DNA of 64,000 nucleotides from Zygaena filipendulae (taxonomy: Eukaryota > Arthropoda > Insecta > Lepidoptera > Zygaenidae). The position numbers were made by a program, and so were the translations under genes. A model generated the notes under the pieces. It saw only the letters and a program-made list of their open reading frames with translations, ran no database searches and was not told the origin of the DNA. Position 1 is the stretch's first letter. Every line of letters begins with the position of its first letter. This document shows positions 21,719 through 34,100 of this stretch, one piece after another. The stretch spans positions 7,219,501 through 7,283,500 of the forward strand of contig OU015670.1 in the NCBI GenBank assembly GCA_907165275.2, written 5' to 3'.

Positions 21719-22055
21719 TACCTATGTCCAATTGTGACTTTTTCTTGGAATACTTTTCATTTAATGAATGCGACGTGACTTGGTATTTTTTTTTTATTGA
21801 AACAATATGAGATTTTCCCGTAAATACACTTGTAATACCAATAATTTGGAACAAGATCAAATAAAACTCATGCAAAATAATAAAAACTTTGTTTTCTGAT
21901 TGTACAAACGTAGCTTACTATCTGCATCCTTTCAAGTGCGTTAGGTATAAAAAAAAAATATCGCTGCTTTGCGAAGTGAAATTTTTTGGGTTAATAAAAT
22001 ATGGTATATTAGGTAGGTACTCATAATTTTTCTATGGATCTTAAAAAGGTGGGGA

Positions 22056-22296
22056 CTAACGGCCGCAGAGTCGACTTTAATGATTACTTAGTTAAGTATA
22101 GATTTTTAAAACAAAATTGCCGCAATCAGAGACGTTCAGTAAATTAATGTTAATTGGCATTTAATGAGATGTAACTTAATTAGTTAAATGCCAATTAACA
22201 TTAATTTATTAAACTTGTCTGATTGCGGCAGTTTTGTTTTAAAAATCCATACTTAACTAAGTAATCATTAAAGTCGACTCTGAGTGCGGTGGTTAG
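22056..22296. mobile_element. Palindromic MITE, copy 1
   Basis: Almost the whole 241 bp folds back: arms of about 105 bases (CTAAC...CCGCAGAGTCGACTTTAATG on the left, inverse on the right) around a short centre. A second copy lies at 39,224-39,465. Confidence 0.85.
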
Positions 22297-22299
22297 AGT

Positions 22300-23865
22300 C
22301 GAAAAAGTTGGCGGTGCAGCCTTTTAATGGACGCGCTGTTGTCAGTATCAACACTTGTCATTCGTTGACCTCTATTAGGTACTATTGCAATAGGATTCAA
22401 CGATCGATAAAAGTAGTTGCATATTTCTGATGCTGGCTGGCTGTACAAAGCACGGAAAGGTAGTTGTAAAAAAATATTGACAGCGTCCAACGAGTCTCTT
22501 ACACATAATCAGTTTATCGTCCAATTTTCGTGAGAAGTTAGGAATTGAACTTATCTCAGGACTTATTCGTCAACTCGCGCGTGTCAAACTCGTGCGTGTG
22601 CGCGAATAAGCACCTTCCGTTTTTACCTGCTTTTTTGTCGTCAACTCGCTCGACCGTGAAAATGTGTACCTAGAGTCAGTTAGTCAGTCAAATTAATATA
22701 CATAAGGCAGGTACCCACTTTAAATGTATCAAAATTTTATACGACTTGACTTTAAAATAAAATATAATACTTATCGTTTTCGAGATAGATATTTTATGTA
22801 TAATACAAATCAACATAACAATAATATTATTTACCTAATAATCAAAAAAATTATAATGACTCAAGAATTTGGTTTATCCATCGATCTTACATAAAAAGTA
22901 GATACACAGTCCCATACAAAAGTTCACTTCGATTCCGTTTCAAATAAAGTTTATGTTTTTATATATTTTTTATTTGTAAAGTTTATGGATTAAATTGGGA
23001 TTCTTTAAAGGTATGGACGGATAATATGTAGTTTACAAAAAGAAAACATAAAACAACAGTATTATACTTTTTTTTATTAATTAATTAACCAAACAACAAT
23101 ATTGGAAAAAGAAATTGTTTAACAAAAGTAACTAATAAATTGTAACTACTACATACATAAATAAAATGTCCAATAAAATAACCAAGAAGTTTAACTTTTA
23201 ATCTATAAAATAGAAAGAATCTAATTAATCCCTTTCAATGTATTGTCAGATTATTTTTAATAATACAACTTTCAGGCAACGTCTGCAAAAGCATAACATA
23301 GACAAAGAAAAGAACAGATCCATAGATAAATATAACATAAGTTTGTATGTTATAAACTAAATAAGTGATTTTCGATTTATGATGGCATGTTTAATTTTCA
23401 ATATATTTGATAAATAATTACCGCGTTCTTTGCTACTTGACAGCACAAATTATTGATTTCCATTGCAGCCGTTGCATAAGAGATATATTTTTACTAAATA
23501 TATAATAGCACAAAATAAAGGTGAGAAGTTCAGTAAAAATTCATCATCTTTCCATTTTTTATTACTTCTGGCGACCTATTTTATTTTACTATTTAGATTA
23601 TACAAATAGTTGATGTTTAATTATTATTTATTTATTTTTCATGTTATTCACTTTTTATCGTCACAAAGTTTCGTATCATTTGAAAGACGAAACCGATAGC
23701 GATAGTAAAATAACTGTCTAAATATATATATTTTTTTTATTAAATAAAAATACTTGTCGGTTCTCTGTGCGTACGAAATAGTTAATTTTATTAACCGTTT
23801 TTTAATTCATATTCCGATCTTTTCATTCATTAGAAAGGTTGTGTTAAATTTCCGGATTTATACAA
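22300..23865. other. AT-rich spacer, nothing recognised
   Basis: Long AT-rich stretch with poly-T and poly-A runs. No supported gene or transposon ends. Confidence 0.4.
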
Positions 23866-23869
23866 TACT

Positions 23870-24035
23870 AGCTGTCCCCCGCGGTTTCACCCAAAGTAAT
23901 TTCGGTGTTCCCGCGAGAATTCCTCATGAATCACACTATCTATTGGTGAAAACCGCATGAAAATCAGTTGCGTAGTTTTAAAGATCTAAGCATACATAGG
24001 GACAGACAGCGAGAAGCGACTTTGTTTTACACTAT
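23870..24035 (+). repeat. CGCGG-core repeat, plus copy
   Basis: The core GCGGTTTCACCC begins at about 23,881. The 3' part resembles 57,600-57,712 (GACAGACAGCG...TTTTACACTA). Confidence 0.65.
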
Positions 24036-24504
24036 AATTATAGTGATTTTGGATAATCCCGAATTTCATTACAACATAGTGTTCCGTATAGTAATTAAAT
24101 TATTAACTGAATTGTTTGTGCAGAAAATAATTTTTCACACCACATGCTCGACAATGCCGAATTATATGTCATGTAAACCTTACCGAAAGCAAGACATTAT
24201 ATCTCTTGACTTTAGCCGGGTTATAATGTTCTATTGAATTTCATTATAACCCGCTGGTCAATAATGTGATTTTCACTTTCATAATTCTTATTGCTATGTC
24301 GATAACGTCTCATTTCGCTAAACAGAATGTGTTCTCAGCGGGCGCGGCCAACTCGATTTTCGAAGACCGAAGCCGTGGCCCACTAGATTCGCAGTGAGAC
24401 GAACTTCATTTGTTTGTCAAATCGAGTAGGCCACGCCAGCTGAAAGAAGTGGCTATATAGGATCTACTAAGCCTGGTTTTTTATTGTCTCGCATTATGTG
24501 AGAA

Positions 24505-24712
24505 AAGTAGAGTATACACCACAGGGATAAAACTGTTTTTTTCTTGGGCGCTTGAATCCCTCACTGCACTCAGGACTCAATCTTAATTCCCTCCCATAAC
24601 ACCCTCGCTGCGCTCGGAAGTTAAATTTGGAGTCCTTCGTTATGTTCAGGATTCAATGTAGCGCCCGTGACATAAAACAGTGCTTTATCCCCTTGGTGTA
24701 TAATCTACTATT
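24505..24712. mobile_element. MITE with GTATACACCACAGGGATAAA ends
   Basis: The left GTATACACCACAGGGATAAA and right TTTATCCCCTTGGTGTATAAT are inverted, followed inward by inverted GGGCGCT/AGCGCCC blocks. Confidence 0.7.
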
Positions 24713-25164
24713 AAATATTTCCTGACATTACCTCTATTTTCGACACATGGTTCAATAATATCATGTAAAACATGGTTAATCTGTTATATAATAAATGTTT
24801 GATAGTGAATTAGAAATTTTAATAATTTTAGGTAAATTGAAAACACATAGTCCGCTTTTTTTATCTTACACAACCAAAATTTGTTAGTAAACCCGAAGCA
24901 AAATTAATAAGTGGCTTGTGAAACTAATTTCCGATCAGGAAATACGTAGTTTCAAGCACCAGACACGCTTCGTATATAGATTTTTAGACAATATGTAAAA
25001 AAACTATCTTACTACATTTGAAATAGATTTTTTTTCTGTAATTTTTCGATTTTTTTTTATGACAAGAGATCAGAATTATCCAATTATTTTTTTTCACTAA
25101 TTCTGTTAGAGGATTTTTTATATATTGTAATACGAGCTTTACGTAATTAGTAAAGTTGATATCG

Positions 25165-28100
25165 CTATAAAGATCCACCGCGACTCGTGGACGCGCGCTC
25201 CGTTGTTATCACCACCGTGTCCTCCTGTAACAATTCAATTAATAAGATCAAAAATCAACGAATATAATCATAAATAATTTTGTAATGGGCTAGGTGAATA
25301 AATTTTAATTTTAGTCCATCTTGTAGATTAATAAAAAATATTGGACACGTATATTTCCTTTTTCTATGTAATCAAAAAATAACGGCGATTCTTGGAGTTG
25401 ATATTCCGTGTGACGTAACGCCCAGGTATACTTTATGACGCCACGAGCTCCCACTTCTAAACTTTAATGCTTTTTATCTAAGTATTTTTTTAATTATTTG
25501 AAAAATAAACAAATACGTGTCTATTTTTTCTTATTATTTAACTAACGTACTAAATCTTATTATATTTAAAAGAAAGTCGTGTTAGTCACACTATTGATAA
25601 CTCAAGAACGGCGCTGAACCGATTTGGCTGAAAATTGGTGGGGAGGTAGCTTAGAACCAGGAAACCAGTTCCCATCCCCATTCCAGGTCGGCAACGCACC
25701 TGCATGCCTTCTGGTGTTGCAGATGTCTATGGGCGGCGGTAATCACTTACCATCAGGTGTACCACTTGCCCGTTTGCCCCCTATGACATAAAAAAAAAAA
25801 CGGACAAAGGATACTTTTTATCCCGGAATTGCCGCAGGAACTCCGAAATTAACGTCGGTGAAATCTCATGAAATTTTGCATACTTAGGTACACATTGTCA
25901 GAGGTACAGACATAGGATAGGTACTTTGCATTCCGGAATTCCTGCGGGATCTCCGAAATTTCCGCGGGCGAAACCGCGGGGAACAGCAGTAAAATATGAA
26001 AATAGAATATGACAGGGTATAAAAAAATAATAAGATTTTTTTGCCCTGTCATCCTGCCCATTCACTCGGGAGCTCTAGTTAGGATTCCATTACGAGATTT
26101 CAGACAAATCACATCAAAAATTATTTCTACTATACCTGTTACTATGTTCGATTTACTTCATAAAGATCTATAGACGGAGGCCCAGAACCCCTCCATGACC
26201 TGACGAGTTCTTTAGAATAAAAATATAGGGTATAAATTATTGTGAATAGATAAGCAATAGTGTGTTAACCCACACTGGAGAAATTCTTAGTAAAACGTGA
26301 TTTAAAATTATACCTACCGCCAATTTGTGTAATTTTTTTTTGTTATGTTCAACAATTTGTTGGTATTTAAACAATGTAGTACGGTGAACACATAATTAAA
26401 AAACTTTCTATGGCTCTAAATAAAGCGTTCTGTATCAATAACTTAATTTCGTGAATGTTAACACGTTATTGCTTTTTTTTATATCATAGGGGGCAAGTGG
26501 TACACCTGATGGTAAGTGATTACCGCCGCCCATGGACGTGTGCAACACCAGAAGGCATGCAGGTGCGTTGCCGACCTGGAATGGGGATGGGAACTGACTT
26601 TCAAGTGGGGCTGCGGGTGAAACCGCGGGGCGTAGCTAGTGTATACATAATATGAAAAAGACGCTCGTTCAAGTTTCCACAGGAGCTGTCATCGAGAAAA
26701 TAAAGAAATGTAAATAGTATGTAGCTAGCCAGCGGGGCCCTAGAGAGTGCCCTCCCAGCACGGCACGGGCCCCTCACGCACGGGGTACCTTGGCGGGCCG
26801 CGTCCTCTGCACGCTGAGCGTGTGCTGCGGCACGCTGCAGTCGGGCCGCACGCCCAGCGCGTCGTAGATCTCGCGCAGCATCAGCAGCATCGTGTCCTCC
26901 GACTCCCTGGGGTCGCCGCACACAGACGAACGTACAGATTAGACCGGCTGGGCCCTTATTCACTACCAGCTGTGCCCCGCGGTTTCACCCGCATGAAAGC
27001 TTTTTATACAACAACTTTTTTTCCCGACGTCCGATTTCAATGAAACAAAGCCTATGTGCAGCTCCAGGCTAAGCTTAATCTACCTGTGAAAACCGTATGA
27101 CAATCGGTTCAGTAGATGCGGAGATTATCGCGAACAGACAGAAAATAATTTTAAAAACTTTTTTTGGGCTTGGTTACTCTACTTTTATCACCCCTGTCAA
27201 TTTTAGGTAAAAATATTCAATGTACAGAATCGCGGAGTCTACTCTTTTATTATAGTATAGATGACCATAACACGGCGCGCTTTTCCTACTTCTCAAAGAA
27301 GTTTTACTTTAAAAAAAAAACACATTATTACCGTATTCAAGAAGGTGACTCAGATCTCGTTTTACTTGAGATTAGTTTTAAGCTCAAATCTTAACTAGTA
27401 TAGATTAGTATTCAAGCGTCGTTCTAGAATAAGGAAATAACTCAGCTGATTGTTGATTGATGAATCTCGTTTCAAGTAAGGTTCTAAAATTAAAGCTTTA
27501 CTTGAAATTAGTTTTAAATCTAGATTCATGACTTGAGTAACTTTTTGGAATACGGACCTTACAACGTTTCTTATGTGTCTGTATCCAGTTTCATAACCAT
27601 GATAACGGCTATGCAAAACTTCGTGATGATCGGCTAAGTAGTTATGACGTAAACATTTCACATTCGCATTTATAATATTAGTTAGGATAGTTGGACATAG
27701 AAAAGCAAGTGTGTTATCCCACACTGGGGAAATTTTGAGTAAATTGTGTTTTAAAACATAGCGCCATTTTGTGTCAACATTTTTTATATATAATTAACTG
27801 TCCGGCGCAGTTTCACCCGCGATAATTTCGGAGTTCCCGCGGGAATTCCGGATTACAATATAGCCTATGCTACTCAGGGATAATGTAACTTTCTAATGGT
27901 GAAAGAATTAATGAAATCGGTCCAGTAATTTTTGAGTTAAATCGTAACAAACAAACAAACAAAAAATCAAATCTTTCCTCTTTATAATCTAATATATAAA
28001 ATTCTCGTGTCACAATGTTCGTTCCCATACTCCTCCGAAACGGCTTGACCGATTCTCATGAAATTTTATATTCATATTCAGTAGGTCTGAGAATCGGCTA

Positions 28101-31100
28101 CTATCTACTTTTCAACCCGGAATCCCCGCGGGAACTCCGAAACTCAGGCGGGTGGAACCGCGGGGCACAGCTAGTATTAATATAGATATGTTGTTGGTAT
28201 TTGAACAATATAGTAAGGTAAAACACATAATGAAAAAAACGTGCCACGATAACGTTCTGTATCAGTAACTGAATTTTGTGGCTTAACATGTTATTGCTTA
28301 TCGGGCGTCCAGTTAGGATAATTTTCTGTGTGCGGGTGATGTGTGACGTATGACGGGCGCAGTGTGTTGTGACGTCACCGACCAGTAGCAGACGTGGCTG
28401 CTCATCGCGAACAGGTACTCGTTGATCATCTCGAAGGGCGCCTCCTGCAGCACGTAGTCCACGCGCCGGCCGCCGTTCAGCGCGCCCAGCAGCCCCGCCG
28501 CCGCCTGCCGGGTTGGATCCATTAATACGTTTCTTAAATTCAAACAGTCATACCACAAAGATAAAAGTTAGCCTAAAGTGATAAAAGTTAGTGTCGAGCG
28601 ATAAAAGTTAGCCTAAAGTGATAAAAGTTAGTGTCGAGCGATAAAAGTTAGCCTCCAATTTTTTTTTACGTTAATATTCTTACCGGTTCACTGTTCTCAT
28701 TGATCTCTCCACTCTCGTCGGTTAGTTCTTGCTTCTCCAACTCTTCTTCCATAACCTGAAAAACAAATTTCCAAAGCTAAATATTTATTTTACTTACAGG
28801 AATGAAGCCTGGATAATGGTATTACTGAGTTTCTACACCAACCAAGCGTTTCTACGCTGAACCCCCGTTTCCACACGAAACCCCCGTTTCCACACTAAAC
28901 CCCCGTTTCCACACTAAACCCCCGTTTTCACACGAAACCCCCGTTTCCACACTAAGCCCCGTTTCCACACGAAACCCCCGTTTCCACACTAAACCCCCGT
29001 TTTCACACGAAACCCCCGTTTCCACACTAAACCCCCGTTTCCACACTAAACCCCCGTTTTCACACGAAACCCCCGTTTCCACACTAAACCCCCGTTTCCA
29101 CACTAAACCCCCGTTTCCACACTAAACCCCGTTTCCACACTAAACCCCCGTTTCCACACTAAACCCCCGTTTCCACACTAAACCCCCGTTTCCACACTAA
29201 ACCCCCGTTTCCACACTAAACCCCCGTTTCCACACTAAACCCCCGTTTCCACACTAAACCCCCGTTTCCACACTAAACCCCCGTTTCCACACTAAACCCC
29301 CGTTTTCACACGAAACCCCCGTTTCCACACTAAACCCCCGTTTCCACACTAAACCCCCGTTTCCACACTAAACCCCGTTTCCACACTAAACCCCCGTTTC
29401 CACACTAAACCCCCGTTTCCACACTAAACCCCCGTTTCCACACTAAACCCCCGTTTCCACACTAAACCCCCGTTTCCACACTAAACCCCCGTTTCCACAC
29501 TAAACCCCCGTTTCCACACTAAACCCCCGTTTCCACACTAAACCCCCGTTTCCACACTAAACCCCGTTTCCACACTAAACCCCTGTTTCCACACTAAACC
29601 TCCGTTTCCATACGAAACCCCTTGTTTACACACTAATCCCCTGGCCCCTGTTGCCACAATGACCTCCCTACCTTCTCCAGGTGCCCGTTGGATGGCGGTT
29701 GCGTCCTCCACACGCTGGACCACGTGGCTCTGATGGACTCCATCAGTTTCTGCTTGAGGTCCGCGCCCACACGCACCATTGTGTCTTTCAGCTCTGCAAA
29801 GGGAAAAAACTAGTAAATTACTGTCCAGAGCAGAAATTGTGTTATGTGTAAATAAATAATACCAGAAAACTTATAGCTTCCTCTAATCACGAAACACGAA
29901 AACCCCATTAAAACCTTTCAAAAATATAGTTAGTTTAACTGCCAGTTAGTCTTTTTTGTTAAACTTTCTGCTTTCTATAAATCCAGCAATGTTTTTACTG
30001 TTGTGTCATCAATTATTACCACACTCCAGCAATAAATTTTTGCTGTCGTGTCATCTGGACAAAGAGAACATACATACCTAGATGCATACGTTTCCTTCCT
30101 TTGTGGTGTGGTATCAGGAACGGCTTCACGTTCCTCAGCTCGGGGTTGATGAGAGGCTCGATTCTGCGTACGGAAAATTCACACATACATAGGTGCAATA
30201 AATTGAAGACTGTCCCTGGTCATGACGTATCATCGGATGACAGTAGACCCTTCAGTCCATATAGAGTCCTTATTTAAGATAAAACGCCGCAAAAATTGTT
30301 TTTCCCCGAAGTTTCACTTAAAAAAAAAAAATACATTTTCACTTCTCAAGCTCTGAAAGTGCGTTTGAAAATGCGTTTCTGGGACGCGCGTTATTTATTT
30401 ATTTATTTATTATTTTTATTACGTTATGGGCAAGGAATGTTGAACTCACCGGTACGCGATGGGGTCGTACGGGTGGAAGATGTTGAAGAACTTGGGGCAC
30501 GTGGGCAACGCGAAGCGCTCGCCCAGCGACTCCACGCCGCGGATGCACTCGAAGATGGCTGCGGACGGAGCGGTTAGTTAGCACGCCCCGGTACGAGGGA
30601 ACACTTAGAGGGCCTTGGAAGTGGGAGGCCCCCCAGCGGCGAAATGGCCGCAACTGTGAAATTTGTGTACTGAGGGGTTCTTATTGATTCTACTAGTTGT
30701 GCCCCGCGGTTTCACCCGCGTTAATTTCAGAGTTCCCGCGGGAATTCCGGGATAAAAAGTATCCTGTGTGTTAATCTGATGTGCAAGCTATATCATTGTA
30801 AAGTTTCATTTAAATCCATCCAGTAGTTTTTGCGTGACAGAGTAACAAACATCCATCCATCCATCCATACATACTTACAAACTTTCGCGTTTATAATATT
30901 AGTAGGATAATACATGTTAACCCAGATTAGGCTCCCGATCTCGTACTTTCCTTAATTAAAACACATTTTATGTAGTTTTGTGGAGACGAATAAATGATAT
31001 CATTATTATTATTGATCGGTGGGAAAATTGTGAGTAATCGTTATTTGGGCGTTGCTATTCTTGTGACTGGGGGCACGGTCTATCCCCACAGCCCCCAGCG

Positions 31101-34100
31101 GTAAAAATACTCTGACAACGCGAATGTATACGCAGGCGTTTCTATTCTAATTCGTATGTTTGTTTGTTTGTATACTTTATTGAACATAAACAATTCTTTC
31201 AATAATTGCTAAAATTAAAATAAGCAGCTAATTTATGCCCACAGGCGGACTTATCCCGAGAGGGGATTTCTTCCAGTCAACTGTATTCAGCTGAGTCAAT
31301 TGAATAATCGAAAGGATCTGAGGTATCCTATGTATGTCGCTGGGAGATCACTCTCCTCCCCTGAATAATCGGTGCCCCCCAACTTACAGGGTGACTTTAA
31401 AATCGACTACTTTACAATAGGCTTGTTTCCACTAAGAATAAATCGGATGGCTTTGAATTTCTAATGATTAACCATGTTAATAAGTAAACAAAAAAACAAC
31501 TTTTCTATTAAAATAATAAAAGATTAATAATATTTTTGCAAAATAAAATCGACAAAATGAGGCGTTTAATCAAGCGACATTAAACACCAATCAGAGAAGC
31601 GCCTGGAAGCGTGACGTCACGCCCCACAGAACGAGCGCGAAACACTATGTCGCAGCTGTCATTTTTGTATAAATTTCGAGTTTTCAGCAATTATTGTTAA
31701 ATTAATACAGTTCGTTTTTAGTTTAATCTTGAGAGATAGGTATAATTTGCGATGGAATCAGGATTTAACACAGCAAACAGCAATAATTTGACCAAAATTG
31801 ACGCCTTTATGCTTGGCAATTTTTTGCAATGAACATCGTCATAATGAACACCGGCTTTTGTCTATCGGAATTCCGCAACGTTAAAACTTCTATGTAAGTA
31901 TTATGTGAAGAAAACACAATGTCTTATTTAATTATAATTAATCATATCGTTTGGCAACTAAAAAAATAAGAAGAGTATGAATTATGTATTACATTTTATA
32001 AAACGAAAATAATATTTTAATTCAAATAAATCATAAAACCCTATTCAAGTCATAACATTTTATAGGTTACTAGTTGTCCCGCGTGGTTTCACCCGCGATA
32101 ATTTCGAAGTTTCCGAGGAATTGTTTCACAAACTTTGCAACCCCTTTTCATGCCCTTAGGGGTTAAGGCTGTGCGTTGATCCACCAGTCAATCTGGACAA
32201 AGCATTTTATATGTATAGATGTATGGTATATTATGGTAGATTTTGCCAAATTCATATCTTTTACTATACATTTATAAATAGATACATCAAGTTGTGTTTA
32301 ATACTTAAATCAAAATGATCTTCACAGAAATAAATTGTGGAATCAGTTGATAAAGTAAGAGCATCTTGCCTTCTTGCCATTTTTAACCACTTTTTTTCGT
32401 ATTTGTTTATTGTTCGGAACGTATATGAATAATTTGTTTGGCGTTTTTATCGTTGTACTTTTACATTGGGGCACCATACAGTATTTATAATACGAGTAAT
32501 TCGTTATTTATTGAAAAACACAATTGACTGTCATAAACAAACACGGCTGTTTTGTGAGACGTGACGTCATTCAAGACGCCATGACAGTCTTGGCCTTTTT
32601 CGCGGTTAATTTCAAGTTCATTTCTAAAAACCCAAAATACTAATATAAAAGACCTATTTTTCTTAAAATAACATATTTTTGGGATAAAATAGATGCTAAG
32701 CTATAGTTTTAAACTAATTTCCAAATTTTGTCAACTAGCCTATTCTCAATATCCCTCGGCGCATAGAACGACCCCAATTTTCGATTAATGCGTGTCACAT
32801 TATAATAATAATAATAATAATAATAATCCACATCACAACACACAGATCTACTTGATCCCACAGTAAGCTATTATTAGCTTGTGTCGTGGAAACCAAGCAA
32901 ACGTGGTATATACTACATAGAATTACTTATATATTATACTTTAGATATATAAACACACCCAGACTGGAAAATGGAACCCTGTGTTCATCACACAAAGTCC
33001 ACCCCCACCGGGAATCGAACCCGGAACCCCTTGATTAGCGGGCAGGCATGGCGACCATTGCGCCAATCGGGTCGGGTCGTATGGTAAGTTATTTACGTTT
33101 ACCAACTTAAATCACAATAAAGAACAATAATATAGTAGATACGCAAAATGTCGCAGCAGTCACCGAACTCACCGATAGGGCTCCCCAGGGCGTAGAGGGC
33201 GGCGGGGGCGAAGTCCAAGCTCGGGTAGCGCACCGCCGGCTGCCCCGTGCCCGCGGAGCCGGACACGTAGCGCTTGTCAAGCGGGCCGCCCGCCCCGGAC
33301 TTCACCATCTGACAGGTCAAAGCAAATATTCTTTATTGTGACCAAGCTAAAGAAAAATATAGGGAGAAGTAATACTTAAATAAAAAGTAAAGAACAACAG
33401 CCCCCCTAGCCAAATTGACATTCTACAATCGAATCGTCGTGACACTTGGTCAGCCAATCATAACTCTAGTTTTCACGTGGTCACGCAATTAGATCAAATT
33501 GCGACCATGGTTTTTCAAACTCGATCCCTCACACAATTCATTTATTTTCTAATTCACCCATATTCAAGTTTCACATTCCTGCCTTTCACTTCTCATTCGA
33601 TTCTTCCCCTCACTCCATATTTTTCAACCTTTTACCTTACATTTTCAATCCTTCACCAGTCACCACACACTTCAACTTTCAACCCTTCATTCAATTTCTC
33701 TTCGGGATCCCTACACATTTTAACACTTTGCATTTCAACCCCTCACCTCACATTTCATCCCTTCACATCCAATTTCATCCCGTCACCTTCCATTTCATCC
33801 CTTCACCTCCCATTCCGTCCCCCCGCCCCACACGGCGGCGCGCCCACTCACCGCGGCGCTCTGGTGGCACAGCAGGTCGTACAGTATGACGCTGCCCAGC
33901 GAGTGCCCGCCGAGCGACACGCCGCCCGCGAAGCGCGGGTTGCGCGCCCTGAACAGCGCGTGGATGCGGTTCAGCTCCTTGCACACCGTGTCGATTATCG
34001 TCTGCGGGTGATCGAATAAGAGGCAATCAAAGATTTTTATGGAAAGACGAACTATAACTGTGGCTTTTTGTGTGGTCAATAAAAATACTAGAATTATTAT

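Noticed and set aside
26601..26963. 120-codon minus frame overlapping the PAPLA1 exon
   Set aside because: Different frame from the exon that matches the family; shadow of GC-rich coding sequence.
28843..29640. Regular repeats that might suggest a CRISPR array
   Set aside because: Units are contiguous without unique spacers and sit in an animal intron; it is a minisatellite.
33001..33075. Possible tRNA gene on the minus strand
   Set aside because: B-box sequence is present but acceptor-stem pairing is not, and a SINE body and tail follow.
33477..34019. 180-codon plus-strand frame
   Set aside because: It reads the polypyrimidine tract and then the antisense of a PAPLA1 exon.
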